Positions 8,736 through 17,010 of a stretch of DNA of 64,000 nucleotides are shown here, in pieces. The translations under genes and the position numbers were made by a program. The notes under the pieces were generated by a model. It searched no databases. It was not told the origin of the DNA and was given only the letters and a program-made list of their open reading frames with translations. This DNA comes from Alteromonas sp. LOR (GTDB taxonomy: Bacteria > Pseudomonadota > Gammaproteobacteria > Enterobacterales > Alteromonadaceae), in contig NZ_JQFW01000004.1 in assembly GCF_000753865.1 (NCBI RefSeq), forward strand, positions 85,860 through 149,859. The letters run 5' to 3'. The number at the start of each line of letters is the position of its first letter. Within the stretch, counting starts at the first letter, position 1.

Positions 8736-9410
8736 ATGCAGCCTCATGACCAATTGCCCTTACATGACTTTATAGAGTATCCAGAACCCACCATGAAGTC
8801 GCGAAGCGCTGACTTTTTAAAAGCCATGCAGCGACGACACAGTATTCGCCATTTTAGCGACCGCCCGGTGGACAAACACGTTATAGAGAACTGCTTATTA
8901 ACAGCAGGCACAGCACCAAGCGGCGCTAATCATCAGCCTTGGCACTTTGCTGCCATAAACACTCCATCGATGAAACAAAAGATACGTGAGCACGCCGAAG
9001 CCCATGAACGTGGCTTTTATGAAGGGCGCGCTGGGCAACAATGGCTAAACGACTTGAAACCCTTAGGGACAGACGCCGCTAAACCGTATTTGGAAATAGC
9101 GCCCTGGCTTATTGCTGTTTTTAGTCAAAAGTTCGGGGAAACCGAAGGTGGAGAAAAACAGCAAAATTACTACGTGCATGAGTCGGTAGGCATTGCCGTG
9201 GGTATGCTGATTACCGCCCTGCACAACGCCGGATTAGCGACGCTTACTCATACGCCTAAGCCTATGAACTTTTTAACCGACGTGTGTGGTAGACCCGATA
9301 ACGAAAGGGCATACATGCTAATAATTGCGGGATACCCTGCGATTAATGCGACTATACCGGCTCACGCCACACAGAAAAAATCCCTAAGTGATATTGCGAG
9401 CTTTTTATAA
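8736..9410 (+). CDS. Iodotyrosine deiodinase-like nitroreductase-fold flavoprotein
   Basis: A 224-residue FMN enzyme of the nitroreductase superfamily. The FMN contact 'RRHSIRHF' and 'AGTAPSGANHQPW' match iodotyrosine deiodinase (IYD) closely, as do 'YLEIAPWLIAVF', 'ALHNAGLATLTHTP' and 'GRPDNE'. The lid residues by which vertebrate IYD grips the zwitterion of halotyrosine (Glu, Tyr four residues later, Lys 21 after that) align with E91, Y95 and K116. It should therefore reductively dehalogenate iodo- or bromotyrosine, or a related substrate (inference). It is divergent from the FtsZ paralogue and not in an operon. hpd and hmgA, which degrade tyrosine, are 17 kb away in this window. Confidence 0.75.
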   Translation: MQPHDQLPLHDFIEYPEPTMKSRSADFLKAMQRRHSIRHFSDRPVDKHVIENCLLTAGTAPSGANHQPWHFAAINTPSMKQKIREHAEAHERGFYEGRAGQQWLNDLKPLGTDAAKPYLEIAPWLIAVFSQKFGETEGGEKQQNYYVHESVGIAVGMLITALHNAGLATLTHTPKPMNFLTDVCGRPDNERAYMLIIAGYPAINATIPAHATQKKSLSDIASFL

Positions 9411-9446
9411 TCGCTGGAAACAGGGCTTGCATGTCGATGTGTTGAC

Positions 9447-9474
9447 TGGGGCAGTAAATTTGGTTCTGACCCCA
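9447..9474. repeat. Small imperfect hairpin (TGGGGCAG ... CTGACCCCA)
   Basis: The ends TGGGGCAG and CTGACCCCA pair with one bulge around the loop TAAATTTGGTT. The motif resembles GGGGTCAG-type repeats seen beside REP-associated tyrosine transposase remnants in many gammaproteobacteria (recollection, not searched). It sits downstream of the IYD-like gene and could also act as a weak terminator. Confidence 0.35.
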
Positions 9475-9547
9475 TTTATTTCTGTGCTACTCTGCGCGCC
9501 GACATTCAATTCACGCAATATATACGGTTAAAAGGACACGTCTTCAC

Positions 9548-10231
9548 ATGGTTCCATGGGTTAAATTGGGTACAGCTAAAATTCCAAACAATGGTGGTGA
9601 ATTAACCTTTTCTCAGCGAGATCAGGAGTTTAGTATTAGACTTTCTGGAATTCGTGGCGAATTGATGAATAGCCGAGTATTCAATTCAGAAAAAGAGTTG
9701 TCTCAAATGGGGTGTGCGCATCTCAAAACGACACCTAACGCACACGTTTTAGTGGGCGGTTTAGGCATGGGATACACACTAAGAGCCGCACTCAATGAAG
9801 TTACGCCAAGCTCAAAGGTTACCGTTGCCGAACTCATTCCTGAAGTTGTAGAGTGGAATAAAGGCCCACTTGGCAACTGCGCTAAAAACCCACTTCAAGA
9901 TCCTAGAACAAATGTTGTGGTTGGTGATGTTAAACACCTTTTAAATACCGGAAAGCCAACTTTTGATGCAATATTACTCGATGTGGACAATGGACCAGAA
10001 GGCCTAACACACTCTGACAATAACTGGATTTATTCAATAGACGGTTTAGAAGAAATTTATAATGTGCTTAAACCTGGTGGCATGCTTGCCATATGGTCTG
10101 CTGGGCCTGATTATTTATTTTCCGTTCGCTTAAAAAATGCAGGCTACAAAGTGTCTACACGTATTGCCAGAGCTCGCAAAGGAAAAGGAAGTAAGCACAC
10201 TATTTTCCTAGCTAAAAAACCCATGGACTAA
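9548..10231 (+). CDS. Spermidine synthase-like SAM-binding Rossmann-fold protein
   Basis: A 227-residue protein with the spermidine-synthase/class I methyltransferase core: nucleotide loop 'VLVGGLGMGYTLRAAL', acidic strand end 'VTVAELIPEVVEW', 'VVVGDVKHLL', and the catalytic-region motif 'FDAILLDVDNGPEGL' in place of the usual D-x-x-D-P. The N-terminal domain is short, as in the many SpeE-like proteins of unknown substrate. A polyamine role is possible but not shown. The start ATG 9548 has AAGGA 12 nt upstream. It is monocistronic. Confidence 0.7.
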   Translation: MVPWVKLGTAKIPNNGGELTFSQRDQEFSIRLSGIRGELMNSRVFNSEKELSQMGCAHLKTTPNAHVLVGGLGMGYTLRAALNEVTPSSKVTVAELIPEVVEWNKGPLGNCAKNPLQDPRTNVVVGDVKHLLNTGKPTFDAILLDVDNGPEGLTHSDNNWIYSIDGLEEIYNVLKPGGMLAIWSAGPDYLFSVRLKNAGYKVSTRIARARKGKGSKHTIFLAKKPMD

Positions 10232-10598
10232 AGCATTAGTGCGCTTAGGCTAAACGCTGTTCATTGCCATCTACCCCTTATATTTACGCCTTACATTTAC
10301 CTCTCGTATTGGTTTTCAATAACCTGACGGTTAACAGAAACCCAGTAATGAGCCTTTAAAAAGGTATGTGTTTAAGTGAAGAGTTTCGGTAATTTTTTCA
10401 TAATAACGCCCGAATCATACGAGCAGACGGTGATGTTCGCAGTGAATCTTTGGCTTCAACATAGCGTAAAAGCTCCTTTCAATAAGGGCTGTAGCGCTTT
10501 TACGAATCATTGAATTAAACTGGCTTGTTTCGTGCTCCTAATCTTTGTACCTAGCAATAAATGCTAATAACGTTGGATATGAAGATAAGGAGAACATC
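10232..10598. other. Intergenic region upstream of sodC
   Basis: No gene is supported. A long-range inverted repeat is visible: CGTAAAAGC at 10465-10473 and GCTTTTACG at 10496-10504, with an inner CTT/AAG pairing. It lacks a T run, so it is not a standard terminator. The sodC promoter must lie between it and 10590 but is not obvious. Confidence 0.5.
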
Positions 10599-11144
10599 AT
10601 GAAGAAACGTTTACAATTTACCCTTGCAGGGTCAATGTCATTACTACTAAGCGCTGGTTGTTTCGCGGGCCATCACCAAGAAGATGGCAAAGAGGTTATG
10701 ATGAAAAACCTAGAAACTGGCAAGAGTATTGGCAGCGTAATGGTGAGCAGTTATGACGATGACGGCGTTGTGTTTACGCCCAGCCTTTCAGGATTAACAC
10801 CAGGGGTGCATGGTTTTCACGTGCATCAGAATGGCGATTGCTCACCTTCAATGAAAGATGGCAAAAAGGTATTGGGCGGCGCAGCTGGTGGACACTTTGA
10901 CCCCGAAGATACAGGCAAACACAGAACCCCTTGGTCTGAAAAGGGTCACGAAGGCGACCTTCCAGTTATCTACGTTGACGAAAACGGATATGCCGACCAA
11001 CCTATTTTCGCGCCAGAACTGGAATTTGAAGACATTAAAGGTCGAGCGTTAATGATTCACGCACAAGGTGATAACTATTCAGATACCCCCAAAAAGCTCG
11101 GCGGCGGTGGCGAACGCGTGGCCTGCGGTGTCATTAGTGAATAA
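10599..11144 (+). CDS. sodC: Periplasmic Cu,Zn superoxide dismutase
   Basis: The start at 10599 is chosen because AAGGAG stands eight bases before it and a signal peptide follows directly; an upstream in-frame ATG at 10545 adds 18 residues that look untranslated. The 181-residue product has an export signal ending near 'LLLSAGCFAG'; that cysteine could be lipidated, although the box is not ideal. The copper ligands are in 'HGFHVHQNGDC', the Zn region in 'GGHFDPEDTGKH', and the C-terminus has the canonical 'LGGGGERVACGV' with the disulfide cysteine and the active-site arginine. It dismutates superoxide in the periplasm. A strong terminator follows. Confidence 0.93.
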   Translation: MKKRLQFTLAGSMSLLLSAGCFAGHHQEDGKEVMMKNLETGKSIGSVMVSSYDDDGVVFTPSLSGLTPGVHGFHVHQNGDCSPSMKDGKKVLGGAAGGHFDPEDTGKHRTPWSEKGHEGDLPVIYVDENGYADQPIFAPELEFEDIKGRALMIHAQGDNYSDTPKKLGGGGERVACGVISE

Positions 11145-11197
11145 GAGTAGTAAGTAAAATCAGTAAATAAAGTGCCAAGTGTTTAGGTACTGTTTAC

Positions 11198-11244
11198 ATA
11201 CAAGAAGAAGCGGCATAATGCCGCTTCTTCTTGTATGCTTTTTT
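11198..11244 (+). terminator. Rho-independent terminator after sodC
   Basis: A perfect stem with 18-bp arms (ATACAAGAAGAAGCGGCA and its complement) around the loop TAA at 11198-11236 is followed by GCTTTTTT. It lies between the convergent sodC and osmC-like genes. Confidence 0.9.
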
Positions 11245-11291
11245 AGTCAATGATTGTTACTTAACTTCTAACCATTGACCATTTAACTGCA

Positions 11292-11723
11292 TTAATTCGA
11301 CAGCTTATACTCCAGCGTAATCTTAGTGTTTAAAAGCTGTGACACTGGGCAATTTTCTTTTGCTCCCTGAGCAATTTCCTCAAATTTATCCTCAGTGATC
11401 CCTCTTACGCTAGCGTCTAAAATCAATGCTGATTGCGTAATTTCAAATCCATCATCACTTTTCTCTAAGCTGATTTTTGCTGTGGTATTTAATTCACCGT
11501 CATCAAAACCAGCATCTGACAGTGCAAAAGAAAGAGCCATAGTGAAACAGCTTGCATGGGCTGCACCAATGAGTTCTTCTGGGTTAGTCCCTTTTCCATC
11601 TTCAAAACGGGTATTAAAACCGTAAGGGTGGTTAGACAAGGCACCCGTTTCTGTAGAAACACTGCCTTTCCCGTCTTTTCCTAACGGTTGATAAATTGCG
11701 CTACCTGATTTTACTATTGTCAT
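11292..11723 (-). CDS. OsmC-family peroxiredoxin
   Basis: With the start at 11723 (AAGGA eight bases upstream) the protein is 143 residues, the usual OsmC length; an in-frame ATG at 11789 would add 22 atypical residues. The two reactive cysteines are in 'AAHASCFTMALSFAL' and 'ENCPVSQLL', the thiol pair that reduces organic hydroperoxides in OsmC/Ohr proteins. 'KGTNPEELIGAAHA' is a strong family signature and favours OsmC over Ohr. It converges on sodC, another oxidative-stress gene, with the terminator between. Confidence 0.88.
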   Translation of the reverse strand: MTIVKSGSAIYQPLGKDGKGSVSTETGALSNHPYGFNTRFEDGKGTNPEELIGAAHASCFTMALSFALSDAGFDDGELNTTAKISLEKSDDGFEITQSALILDASVRGITEDKFEEIAQGAKENCPVSQLLNTKITLEYKLSN

Positions 11724-12202
11724 TTCATCTATCCTTATCTGGTGTTCGCACTTTTGCCAAACCAAGCTCCAATAACTGTCGTGCTTCAAACCCAGTTATT
11801 TTCAATCGAACCACTTGGCTTGATTACAAGACAAAAGCGTTGCAAGTGTTCTGCCAACCGCCTGGCTTTGCTCCAGCCCCTACCATGCATGGACTTTGGA
11901 AATTATATTCGCCAGACAGCGCTAACGCTTTTACGTAAAATGTAAGCGAAATACAGAGATGGCTGAAAATTTTACTTGTGCTTTTTACTTACCCCTTAAA
12001 ACATGAACTGTTGTCTCTGTACCAATAGTTCAATCACTTGAGCACTAGATCTTCGTCTAAAAAAAGAATTTGAAATAATTTAGGCATATAGCCAGATTTG
12101 CAGTGTTAATTTTAAGGCGCCTTTGCCTATTCAACACAAATAATTGATGATATTTTTGGACAAGGATTCTGGTTTATAAGACTGATTTACAAGGACAGGT
12201 AA
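11724..12202. other. Intergenic region between osmC-like gene and lipoprotein gene
   Basis: No convincing gene. An inverted repeat AATAACTG/CAGTTATT spans 11770-11799. The segment 11800-11945 is somewhat GC-richer and open in two plus-strand frames, but with no ribosome-binding site and no family resemblance; it may be a gene remnant. A short palindrome AAGGCGCCTT lies near 12113. Confidence 0.45.
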
Positions 12203-13015
12203 ATGATGAAACTCTTTCACTCCCGCTTAAAAAGCACAAGCGTAAAAAACACCGCTTTTTATCGCTCTTACACAATCATCGGCGTAACCCTAAGCGCTTT
12301 GCACCTAACTGCTTGCAGCGATAATAATGACGCAAGTGACATCGACGCTGTTGAGGAAGTTGATTCAGCTATTGGCATTTGGTTTGGCGATGCGACAACT
12401 ATAGATAACGAACAAGAAAGCGTTGTAGTAGCCGTTTCCTCAGAGGGAAAGGCAATTCTGTTTGCAGAAAACTCTAGCAATGTGCTTATTGCGAATGATG
12501 TGGTTGGCACAAACGTCATCACTTCTGAAGATACTATGTACTATCCCAAAGATAATATGACGCGATATGGCTCAATGCAGGCAAGTGCAACAAGCGACAT
12601 GCTTGAAGGGACGGCAACGGTATCGGGCAGCGTCATTGAGTTTTCTGCTACGACAGTGACGTCACAAGACATCATTACCCTTACTGATGTTGCTGGAAAT
12701 TATTCTGACTCATCTTCAGATAACACTTTCACTCGCTCTTTTGCTATAGACAACGAGGGTGTAATAAGTGGCTCTGACACTGCAGGCTGTATTTACTCAG
12801 ATAATGTCGAACCTATCGCAGATGTTAATACGCTTTTTAACATAACGGTCGAAGTTGATACATGTTTTGAAGACTTTACGTATGAGGGCCTTTTGGCCTA
12901 TGGAACCTTCCCTTTTGACTATGAAGGTGCAATTAACGATAGGAAAGGGATTGTCATCGTGGCCGAACATGCGTCAAGAGCATACGCTATAAGACTATTT
13001 AGCCCTCAAAATTAA
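12203..13015 (+). CDS. Predicted lipoprotein of unknown function
   Basis: A 270-residue protein whose N-terminal hydrophobic segment ends in the lipobox 'LTAC' at about residues 35-38, so it should be lipidated and sit in the outer membrane or periplasm. The mature part is acidic, serine/threonine-rich and beta-like, with 'IGIWFGDATTID' near the start and one Cys pair later ('AGCIYSDN', 'VDTCFEDFTYEG'). No known domain is recognised. It is the last host gene before the left end of the integrated element. The ribosome-binding site AGGACAGG precedes the ATG; ATG 12206 is an equal choice. Confidence 0.75.
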   Translation: MMKLFHSRLKSTSVKNTAFYRSYTIIGVTLSALHLTACSDNNDASDIDAVEEVDSAIGIWFGDATTIDNEQESVVVAVSSEGKAILFAENSSNVLIANDVVGTNVITSEDTMYYPKDNMTRYGSMQASATSDMLEGTATVSGSVIEFSATTVTSQDIITLTDVAGNYSDSSSDNTFTRSFAIDNEGVISGSDTAGCIYSDNVEPIADVNTLFNITVEVDTCFEDFTYEGLLAYGTFPFDYEGAINDRKGIVIVAEHASRAYAIRLFSPQN

Positions 13016-13158
13016 ATTAGTAAATATACTTAGGATTGTTCGATAAGGTATTTGATCACATTCTGATTTGCTATTAGCGAGCTTACAGGCACAATTCGCG
13101 TCACTTTAAAGTCGTGGTTTTTAAAGAAGCTTTAACGGTATTTAAGTAGAAAAATAGA

Positions 13159-13204
13159 TGGTGCGTCTACCCTGATTCGAACAGGGGACCTCTACCATGT
13201 CAAG
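13159..13204 (-). repeat. attL: truncated copy of the 3' part of tRNA-Val
   Basis: This 46-bp block is identical to 23994-24039. Read on the minus strand it runs from the anticodon loop to the CCA end of tRNA-Val(GAC). The 5' half of the tRNA is absent here, so it is a remnant made by integration and not a second tRNA gene. Confidence 0.93.
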
Positions 13205-13323
13205 CACTTTTACCATCTCACCACCAAGAACCATAAAGAACAACCAAAAACAAATAAATCATTTAAATTCATACGCTTAATTAAAAATACAAGTTAACTA
13301 GAGACCTCTACCCTTTCCTGATT

Positions 13324-13373
13324 GTTCTTGATTGTTCCCCTTTTTTCTCCCATAATGTTCCCACTTTGTTCCC
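13324..13373. promoter_or_regulatory. GTTC(CC) repeats, candidate integrase arm-type sites, left end
   Basis: GTTCCC occurs at 13334-13339, 13357-13362 and 13368-13373, with a shorter GTTC at 13324. The last two are 11 bp apart and followed by ACTTTTT. The right end has the same pair with the same spacing, as expected for arm sites bound by the integrase N-terminal domain. Confidence 0.5.
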
Positions 13374-13396
13374 ACTTTTTAATTTAAGGGAAAGTT

Positions 13397-14782
13397 ATGG
13401 CAAATTTCAGCCCTACTTCTATCACCAAAACCACCGCCGCTAATTTCATTAAAACAGCGAAGCATGAAGCTGAATTGCCTTGTGAAAAGATCATCGGCTT
13501 TCACTTAAGAAAAACACAAAGAGGTGGAACCTGGCGATTGCGTTACACCGACTTTGCTGGCAAACGCAGAAAAACCAGCTTAGGTAAATTTGTTGATGGC
13601 TCAAAAGATAGAATTGATGCAGCGGAGCAAGCAATTGAATATCGTAGTAGCTTAAACAAAGGAACAGACCCGGTAAAAGAGGTAGAAGCTAAAAAGGAAG
13701 AGTATAGGCTCAATGAGCTCACGCGAAGCAAAAGAACCATAGGCGCATATTTAGACGGCCCCTATAAGTTGCATCAGTCGCGCAAGTCAAACAATGGTAA
13801 GCATACGCTCGACATGATTCGTAGGGCTTTTGCTGAATACCTTGATCATCCAATGGATGAATTAAACAAGAGTCTCATACATCAATGGCAAGTTGAATAT
13901 ACCAATTCAAGAGTTGATAAAAAGACTAAAGAAATTAAACCTCGTTCACATGACACCGTGAGCCGCTCATACGCAGCTTTAAAAACAATGGTAAGGCATG
14001 CGTATCGAAATGAGGTTATAAGCTCTTTTCCATTAGCTGAGGTTTCGCTATTGGATATGACTGATACCGAAAAAGAAAAACTTCACAACAAAGCAGACAA
14101 TAAAAGAAGATTGCTTTCTGATTTAGAAATTGATCAACTTAATGATGGATTGGAGAAGTATAGAGAGCAGATAATACAAGGCCGTGAAAATAGTCGGCAA
14201 CATGGTAAATCACACCTACCCTCTTTTAACGATGTTGCTTTTCCAAATTGGTTTTTTCCTTTTTTTAAGTTAGCCGCTTATACAGGTATGCGCCCAGGTG
14301 ATCTCTATAACCTTCATTGGCATCAGCTTAACCTTAATTTTAAGCGCTTGGTGAAAGTACCAAACAAAACACGACACCATAAATCACCGGCTAAACTCGA
14401 TATACCATTGAGTGAATCAATAACGCATGTAATGCGACAATGGAAAGAGCAGAACGGAAACCCTTCAGAAGAAAATCTTGTCTTTACCTCCCCTGTTACT
14501 GGCAAGGAGTTATCCAGAGACGCGCACGAAAAGCCATGGAATAATATTTTGATGCTTGGAGGTGTAGAAGCCAAGCTGGACTTTTATTCTTTAAGACATC
14601 ATTACATAAGTAAACTTGTGGCCAAAGGAGTTCCACTCTTTACAGTGGCGAAGTTATCAGGCCACAAGTCAACAAAGATGATAGAAGAACATTACGGGCA
14701 TCTTTCCCCCCATCACGCCGCCGAGGCGCTTGAAGCTATATCATCCGACTTTAATAGTGGAGTGGTTTCTAATGGAAATTAA
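13397..14782 (+). CDS. Tyrosine-type site-specific integrase of the element
   Basis: A 461-residue recombinase that should integrate and excise the element at tRNA-Val. The N-terminal arm-binding part includes 'TWRLRYTDFAGKRRKTSLGK'; the catalytic domain begins near residue 270. Catalytic residues are visible as Arg in 'AYTGMRPGDLYNLHW', the His/Arg box 'SLRHHYISKL', His in 'LSGHKSTKMIEEHYGH' and the nucleophilic Tyr in the same stretch. Length is usual for P4-like or satellite integrases. It is the first gene inside attL, reading away from it, with AAGGGAAAG before the ATG. Its last 11 bases overlap the next gene. Confidence 0.95.
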   Translation: MANFSPTSITKTTAANFIKTAKHEAELPCEKIIGFHLRKTQRGGTWRLRYTDFAGKRRKTSLGKFVDGSKDRIDAAEQAIEYRSSLNKGTDPVKEVEAKKEEYRLNELTRSKRTIGAYLDGPYKLHQSRKSNNGKHTLDMIRRAFAEYLDHPMDELNKSLIHQWQVEYTNSRVDKKTKEIKPRSHDTVSRSYAALKTMVRHAYRNEVISSFPLAEVSLLDMTDTEKEKLHNKADNKRRLLSDLEIDQLNDGLEKYREQIIQGRENSRQHGKSHLPSFNDVAFPNWFFPFFKLAAYTGMRPGDLYNLHWHQLNLNFKRLVKVPNKTRHHKSPAKLDIPLSESITHVMRQWKEQNGNPSEENLVFTSPVTGKELSRDAHEKPWNNILMLGGVEAKLDFYSLRHHYISKLVAKGVPLFTVAKLSGHKSTKMIEEHYGHLSPHHAAEALEAISSDFNSGVVSNGN

Positions 14783-15236
14783 AAAAAATAACGACAGCAC
14801 GGACGTACTGAAAAAAGAGTTACGGAAATCTGCTGGCGGCTTTGCTGTTTTTGCTGACTTTTGCTCTGAATATGAAGCAGGCAAAATTAATGAATTAACC
14901 CTCGATAACTTATACGAAATACTCAAACCCATGCTTGAAGATGAATTGTGCAACGGTGAAAAAACCCAGGCTAAGGAAATTAGAAACCTTTCTGCGAAGT
15001 ACCTTAAAGCAAATCGCACCCCACACAAGCAGCCAAACCCTGCAGAAGAATATAGAAAAGGCATGAGTATCGCGATTACTTTTAATGAACTGCGCAGCTC
15101 TGGCACTTCATATGAAGAGGCATTAAGACTTGCAGGAGAAAAAGAAGCAGTTGGAGAAAAACGAGCAGAGCAATACAAAAAATTATATGAAGAGAAAGCT
15201 AAGAAACATGTTAATGAAGTAAAAAAAAGGTCGTGA
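14772..15236 (+). CDS. Unknown element protein, helical, highly charged C-terminus
   Basis: The start at ATG 14772 (GGAG nine bases upstream) gives 154 residues and overlaps the integrase end by 11 bases, implying coupled translation; a frame start at 14730 is less likely. 'SAGGFAVFADFCSEYEAGKI' near the start is distinctive but not recognised. The second half is a predicted coiled coil rich in E, K and R (EEALRLAGEKEAVGEKRAEQ). Its place between integrase and AlpA-like regulator suggests a recombination or regulatory accessory. No function can be assigned. Confidence 0.65.
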   Translation: MEIKKNNDSTDVLKKELRKSAGGFAVFADFCSEYEAGKINELTLDNLYEILKPMLEDELCNGEKTQAKEIRNLSAKYLKANRTPHKQPNPAEEYRKGMSIAITFNELRSSGTSYEEALRLAGEKEAVGEKRAEQYKKLYEEKAKKHVNEVKKRS

Positions 15237-15307
15237 TCCTTTGTTAGGTAAAAACAATTAGCGAAAAGCAACAATATGGAACTGTCAGTAACAACTAAGG
15301 AAACAAA

Positions 15308-15571
15308 ATGACAGTTCAGGCACAAATGAAGACCGCAACTTCCGAAAGTTTAGAAAACTACAAACCAAATATGCTCTTGCTCAAAGATACTCAGTTAAAT
15401 GAGTTAACGGGCATACCTGCAAGTTCATGGCGCAAATCACGAATGACAGGTTATATCCTAGGAGTACCCGCACCACACCACATAAAATTCGGTAAATCTG
15501 TACGTTACCGGCTCGCAGACATTCAAGACTGGCTTGAAGGCTTAGATCAGAATGGCAAGGAGGGCATGTAA
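15308..15571 (+). CDS. AlpA/MerR-like DNA-binding regulator (excisionase-type)
   Basis: This 87-residue protein carries the single helix-turn-helix seen in AlpA and phage excisionases: 'LNELTGIPASSWRKSR' for the helix pair, then a wing 'IKFGKSVRYRLADIQDWLEG'. AlpA-type proteins promote excision or switch on satellite genes; in many gammaproteobacterial satellites AlpA is the master activator (family knowledge). AAGGAAA lies before the ATG. Its stop TAATG overlaps the next start, so the following two genes are translated together with it. Confidence 0.85.
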   Translation: MTVQAQMKTATSESLENYKPNMLLLKDTQLNELTGIPASSWRKSRMTGYILGVPAPHHIKFGKSVRYRLADIQDWLEGLDQNGKEGM

Positions 15572-15831
15572 TGGAAACAATAAAGGAGTTGGTAAACAAA
15601 CAGCTTGAAGAGCTACACGCTCGATATTCCCACCTAAGCGATAAAAAGAAAGTGAAGTTCTACAGGTCGATGCTGTTGTCGTTCGGTAAGGAGCGCAAAG
15701 AGAACCTGGATAAGTTAGGCGAAGCAGAAGAAATGCTTAGGCACTTTCTTGAAGTCGAAACTGGACTAAGTATGACCATCGACGGCCTAAATGAAAAAGT
15801 AGAAGAACTTGAAGCAAAGGTGAAGAAATGA
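15571..15831 (+). CDS. Unknown small coiled-coil protein
   Basis: An 86-residue protein, almost entirely helical and charged, ending in 'LNEKVEELEAKVKK', a clear coiled coil. It starts on the TAATG of the AlpA-like gene and its own end overlaps the next start (ATGA), so it is part of a tight operon. No family recognised. Confidence 0.6.
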   Translation: METIKELVNKQLEELHARYSHLSDKKKVKFYRSMLLSFGKERKENLDKLGEAEEMLRHFLEVETGLSMTIDGLNEKVEELEAKVKK

Positions 15832-16229
15832 AAAAGAATGAAGCCACCCCGAAGGGCGACAACATCAAGAACGGCAATTCTTATGTTACAGAAATCGGCC
15901 CGCGTATCAAGAGCGAATATACACTTGAGATGCTTTTAAAGGTAGGTCCAAACGGTATTACCCAGCCGGAGGCCTATTCCGTCTACCGTGAATCGTGCTT
16001 GCATTCAACTATTTCAGCGCTACAGAATCAGCACGATATCAAAATAATGAGACGGTCTGATAAACAATCAATAGTACACAAGCGCCAGAAGCCTTTTTCT
16101 CGTTATTGGCTACCCGATATTGTTCAAGCTAACAGAGCGTTAACGTTGCTGAATTTTTATCGAAAGCAGAGGAACGCCCCATCTCTAAAGCTTAGCGCTA
16201 TATATCAACCCACTAGTAAACCAGTGTAG
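15828..16229 (+). CDS. Unknown element protein, possible winged helix
   Basis: A 133-residue basic protein. 'TLEMLLKVGPNGITQPEA' followed by 'HSTISALQNQHDIKIMRR' looks like a winged helix-turn-helix of the kind found in short phage regulators. Starts within the end of the previous gene. It is followed by a pair of overlapping hairpins. Function unknown. Confidence 0.55.
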   Translation: MKKNEATPKGDNIKNGNSYVTEIGPRIKSEYTLEMLLKVGPNGITQPEAYSVYRESCLHSTISALQNQHDIKIMRRSDKQSIVHKRQKPFSRYWLPDIVQANRALTLLNFYRKQRNAPSLKLSAIYQPTSKPV

Positions 16230-16237
16230 CCCTTGTG

Positions 16238-16283
16238 GTTACCCTTTTTCGGGTAACTTCTTACCCATAACAGGGTAAGAAGT
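16238..16283 (+). promoter_or_regulatory. Two overlapping hairpins upstream of the winged-helix gene
   Basis: Hairpin 1 pairs GTTACCC (16238-16244) with GGGTAAC (16251-16257). Hairpin 2 pairs ACTTCTTACCC (16256-16266) with GGGTAAGAAGT (16273-16283), a perfect 11-bp stem. They share bases 16256-16257, so they compete at the junction. The ribosome-binding site of the next gene (GAGGGG, 16287-16292) begins just after the second stem. It could be an attenuator, a translation switch or a protein-binding site. Confidence 0.5.
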
Positions 16284-16297
16284 ACCGAGGGGATATT

Positions 16298-16702
16298 ATG
16301 GCAAAGAGCAAACCAAGACCTTTTGCTGGTATACCTAACAGAGTTATCGAGCATCCTGATTTTCATGCTTTAAGTGCTAACTCAGTGCGCTTATTACTCT
16401 GGTTCGCTTACCAATACAAAGGTAACAATAATGGCAAGTTATGCGCCGTTCACTCGCAGCTACACGACAAAGGGTTTAAGTCGAAGTCTACGCTTAGTGC
16501 TGCTTTAAAGGAGCTGCTTACTAAAGGGTTCATTGAGCTCAGTAAAGGCTCAGGCTTATGTAAGAACGGACGAACGCCTAACTACTACGCATTAACCTAT
16601 GAGAGCGTGGACGAGATTAGAGGCTTTGACATGGATATAAAGCCAACTAGTAAGGCCCTAAGAACTTTCATTGATGATGTAGATAAAAGGCGCAGTGCTT
16701 AA
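16298..16702 (+). CDS. Winged helix-turn-helix protein, possible replication initiator or regulator
   Basis: A 134-residue protein starting with 'GIPNRVIEHPDFHALSANSV', a pattern common at the front of small phage and plasmid replication or regulatory proteins. It continues with a winged helix ('SKSTLSAALKELLTKGFIEL' and 'NGRTPNYYALTYE'). Directly downstream lie two 32-bp repeats and an inverted third copy, which makes a replication-initiator role attractive (inference). GAGGGG five bases before the ATG is a strong ribosome-binding site. Confidence 0.6.
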   Translation: MAKSKPRPFAGIPNRVIEHPDFHALSANSVRLLLWFAYQYKGNNNGKLCAVHSQLHDKGFKSKSTLSAALKELLTKGFIELSKGSGLCKNGRTPNYYALTYESVDEIRGFDMDIKPTSKALRTFIDDVDKRRSA

Positions 16703-16738
16703 AAAAGCCAGGTATCAAAATGTGTACAGCAAACATGA

Positions 16739-16873
16739 TTAGCGGTACACATTCCGTACACTGGCTCAATTTAGCGGTACACATTCCGTACACTGGCTCA
16801 AGTTTAGTAAGCAATTAAAACAATAACTTACGAATATTGGAAAACCTTACCCAGTGTACAGATTCTGTACCCC
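16739..16873. repeat. Iteron-like repeats: two direct copies and one inverted copy
   Basis: The units at 16739-16769 and 16771-16801 are identical over 31 bp (period 32) and contain GCGGTACACATTCCGTAC followed by ACTGG. An inverted copy at 16851-16873 matches 19 of 23 core positions. The shared core GGTACACA also occurs, as TGTGTACC, twice upstream of the ribbon-helix-helix gene. This arrangement fits a replication origin or a multi-site operator. Confidence 0.7.
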
Positions 16874-17010
16874 TTAATAGTAAGCCATACATAGAGTTAT
16901 TTAACGCACTAAACAAACAACAACTAAACATAGAAATAAGGGGGAAAGGACAAGTAGAAAAATTTGGGCTAAAAACAAGTCGAATCCGACTTAAAAAAAG
17001 TCAAATACGA

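Noticed and set aside
11696..11945. A small gene between the OsmC and lipoprotein genes
   Set aside because: Two overlapping frames, no ribosome-binding site and no recognisable product; at most a remnant.
13159..13204. A second tRNA-Val gene
   Set aside because: Only the 3' part from the anticodon loop on is present; the D arm and 5' acceptor are missing.
14741..15325. A 194-residue minus-strand open frame
   Set aside because: It lies opposite a better supported plus-strand gene with a good start and operon context; the product is low-complexity.
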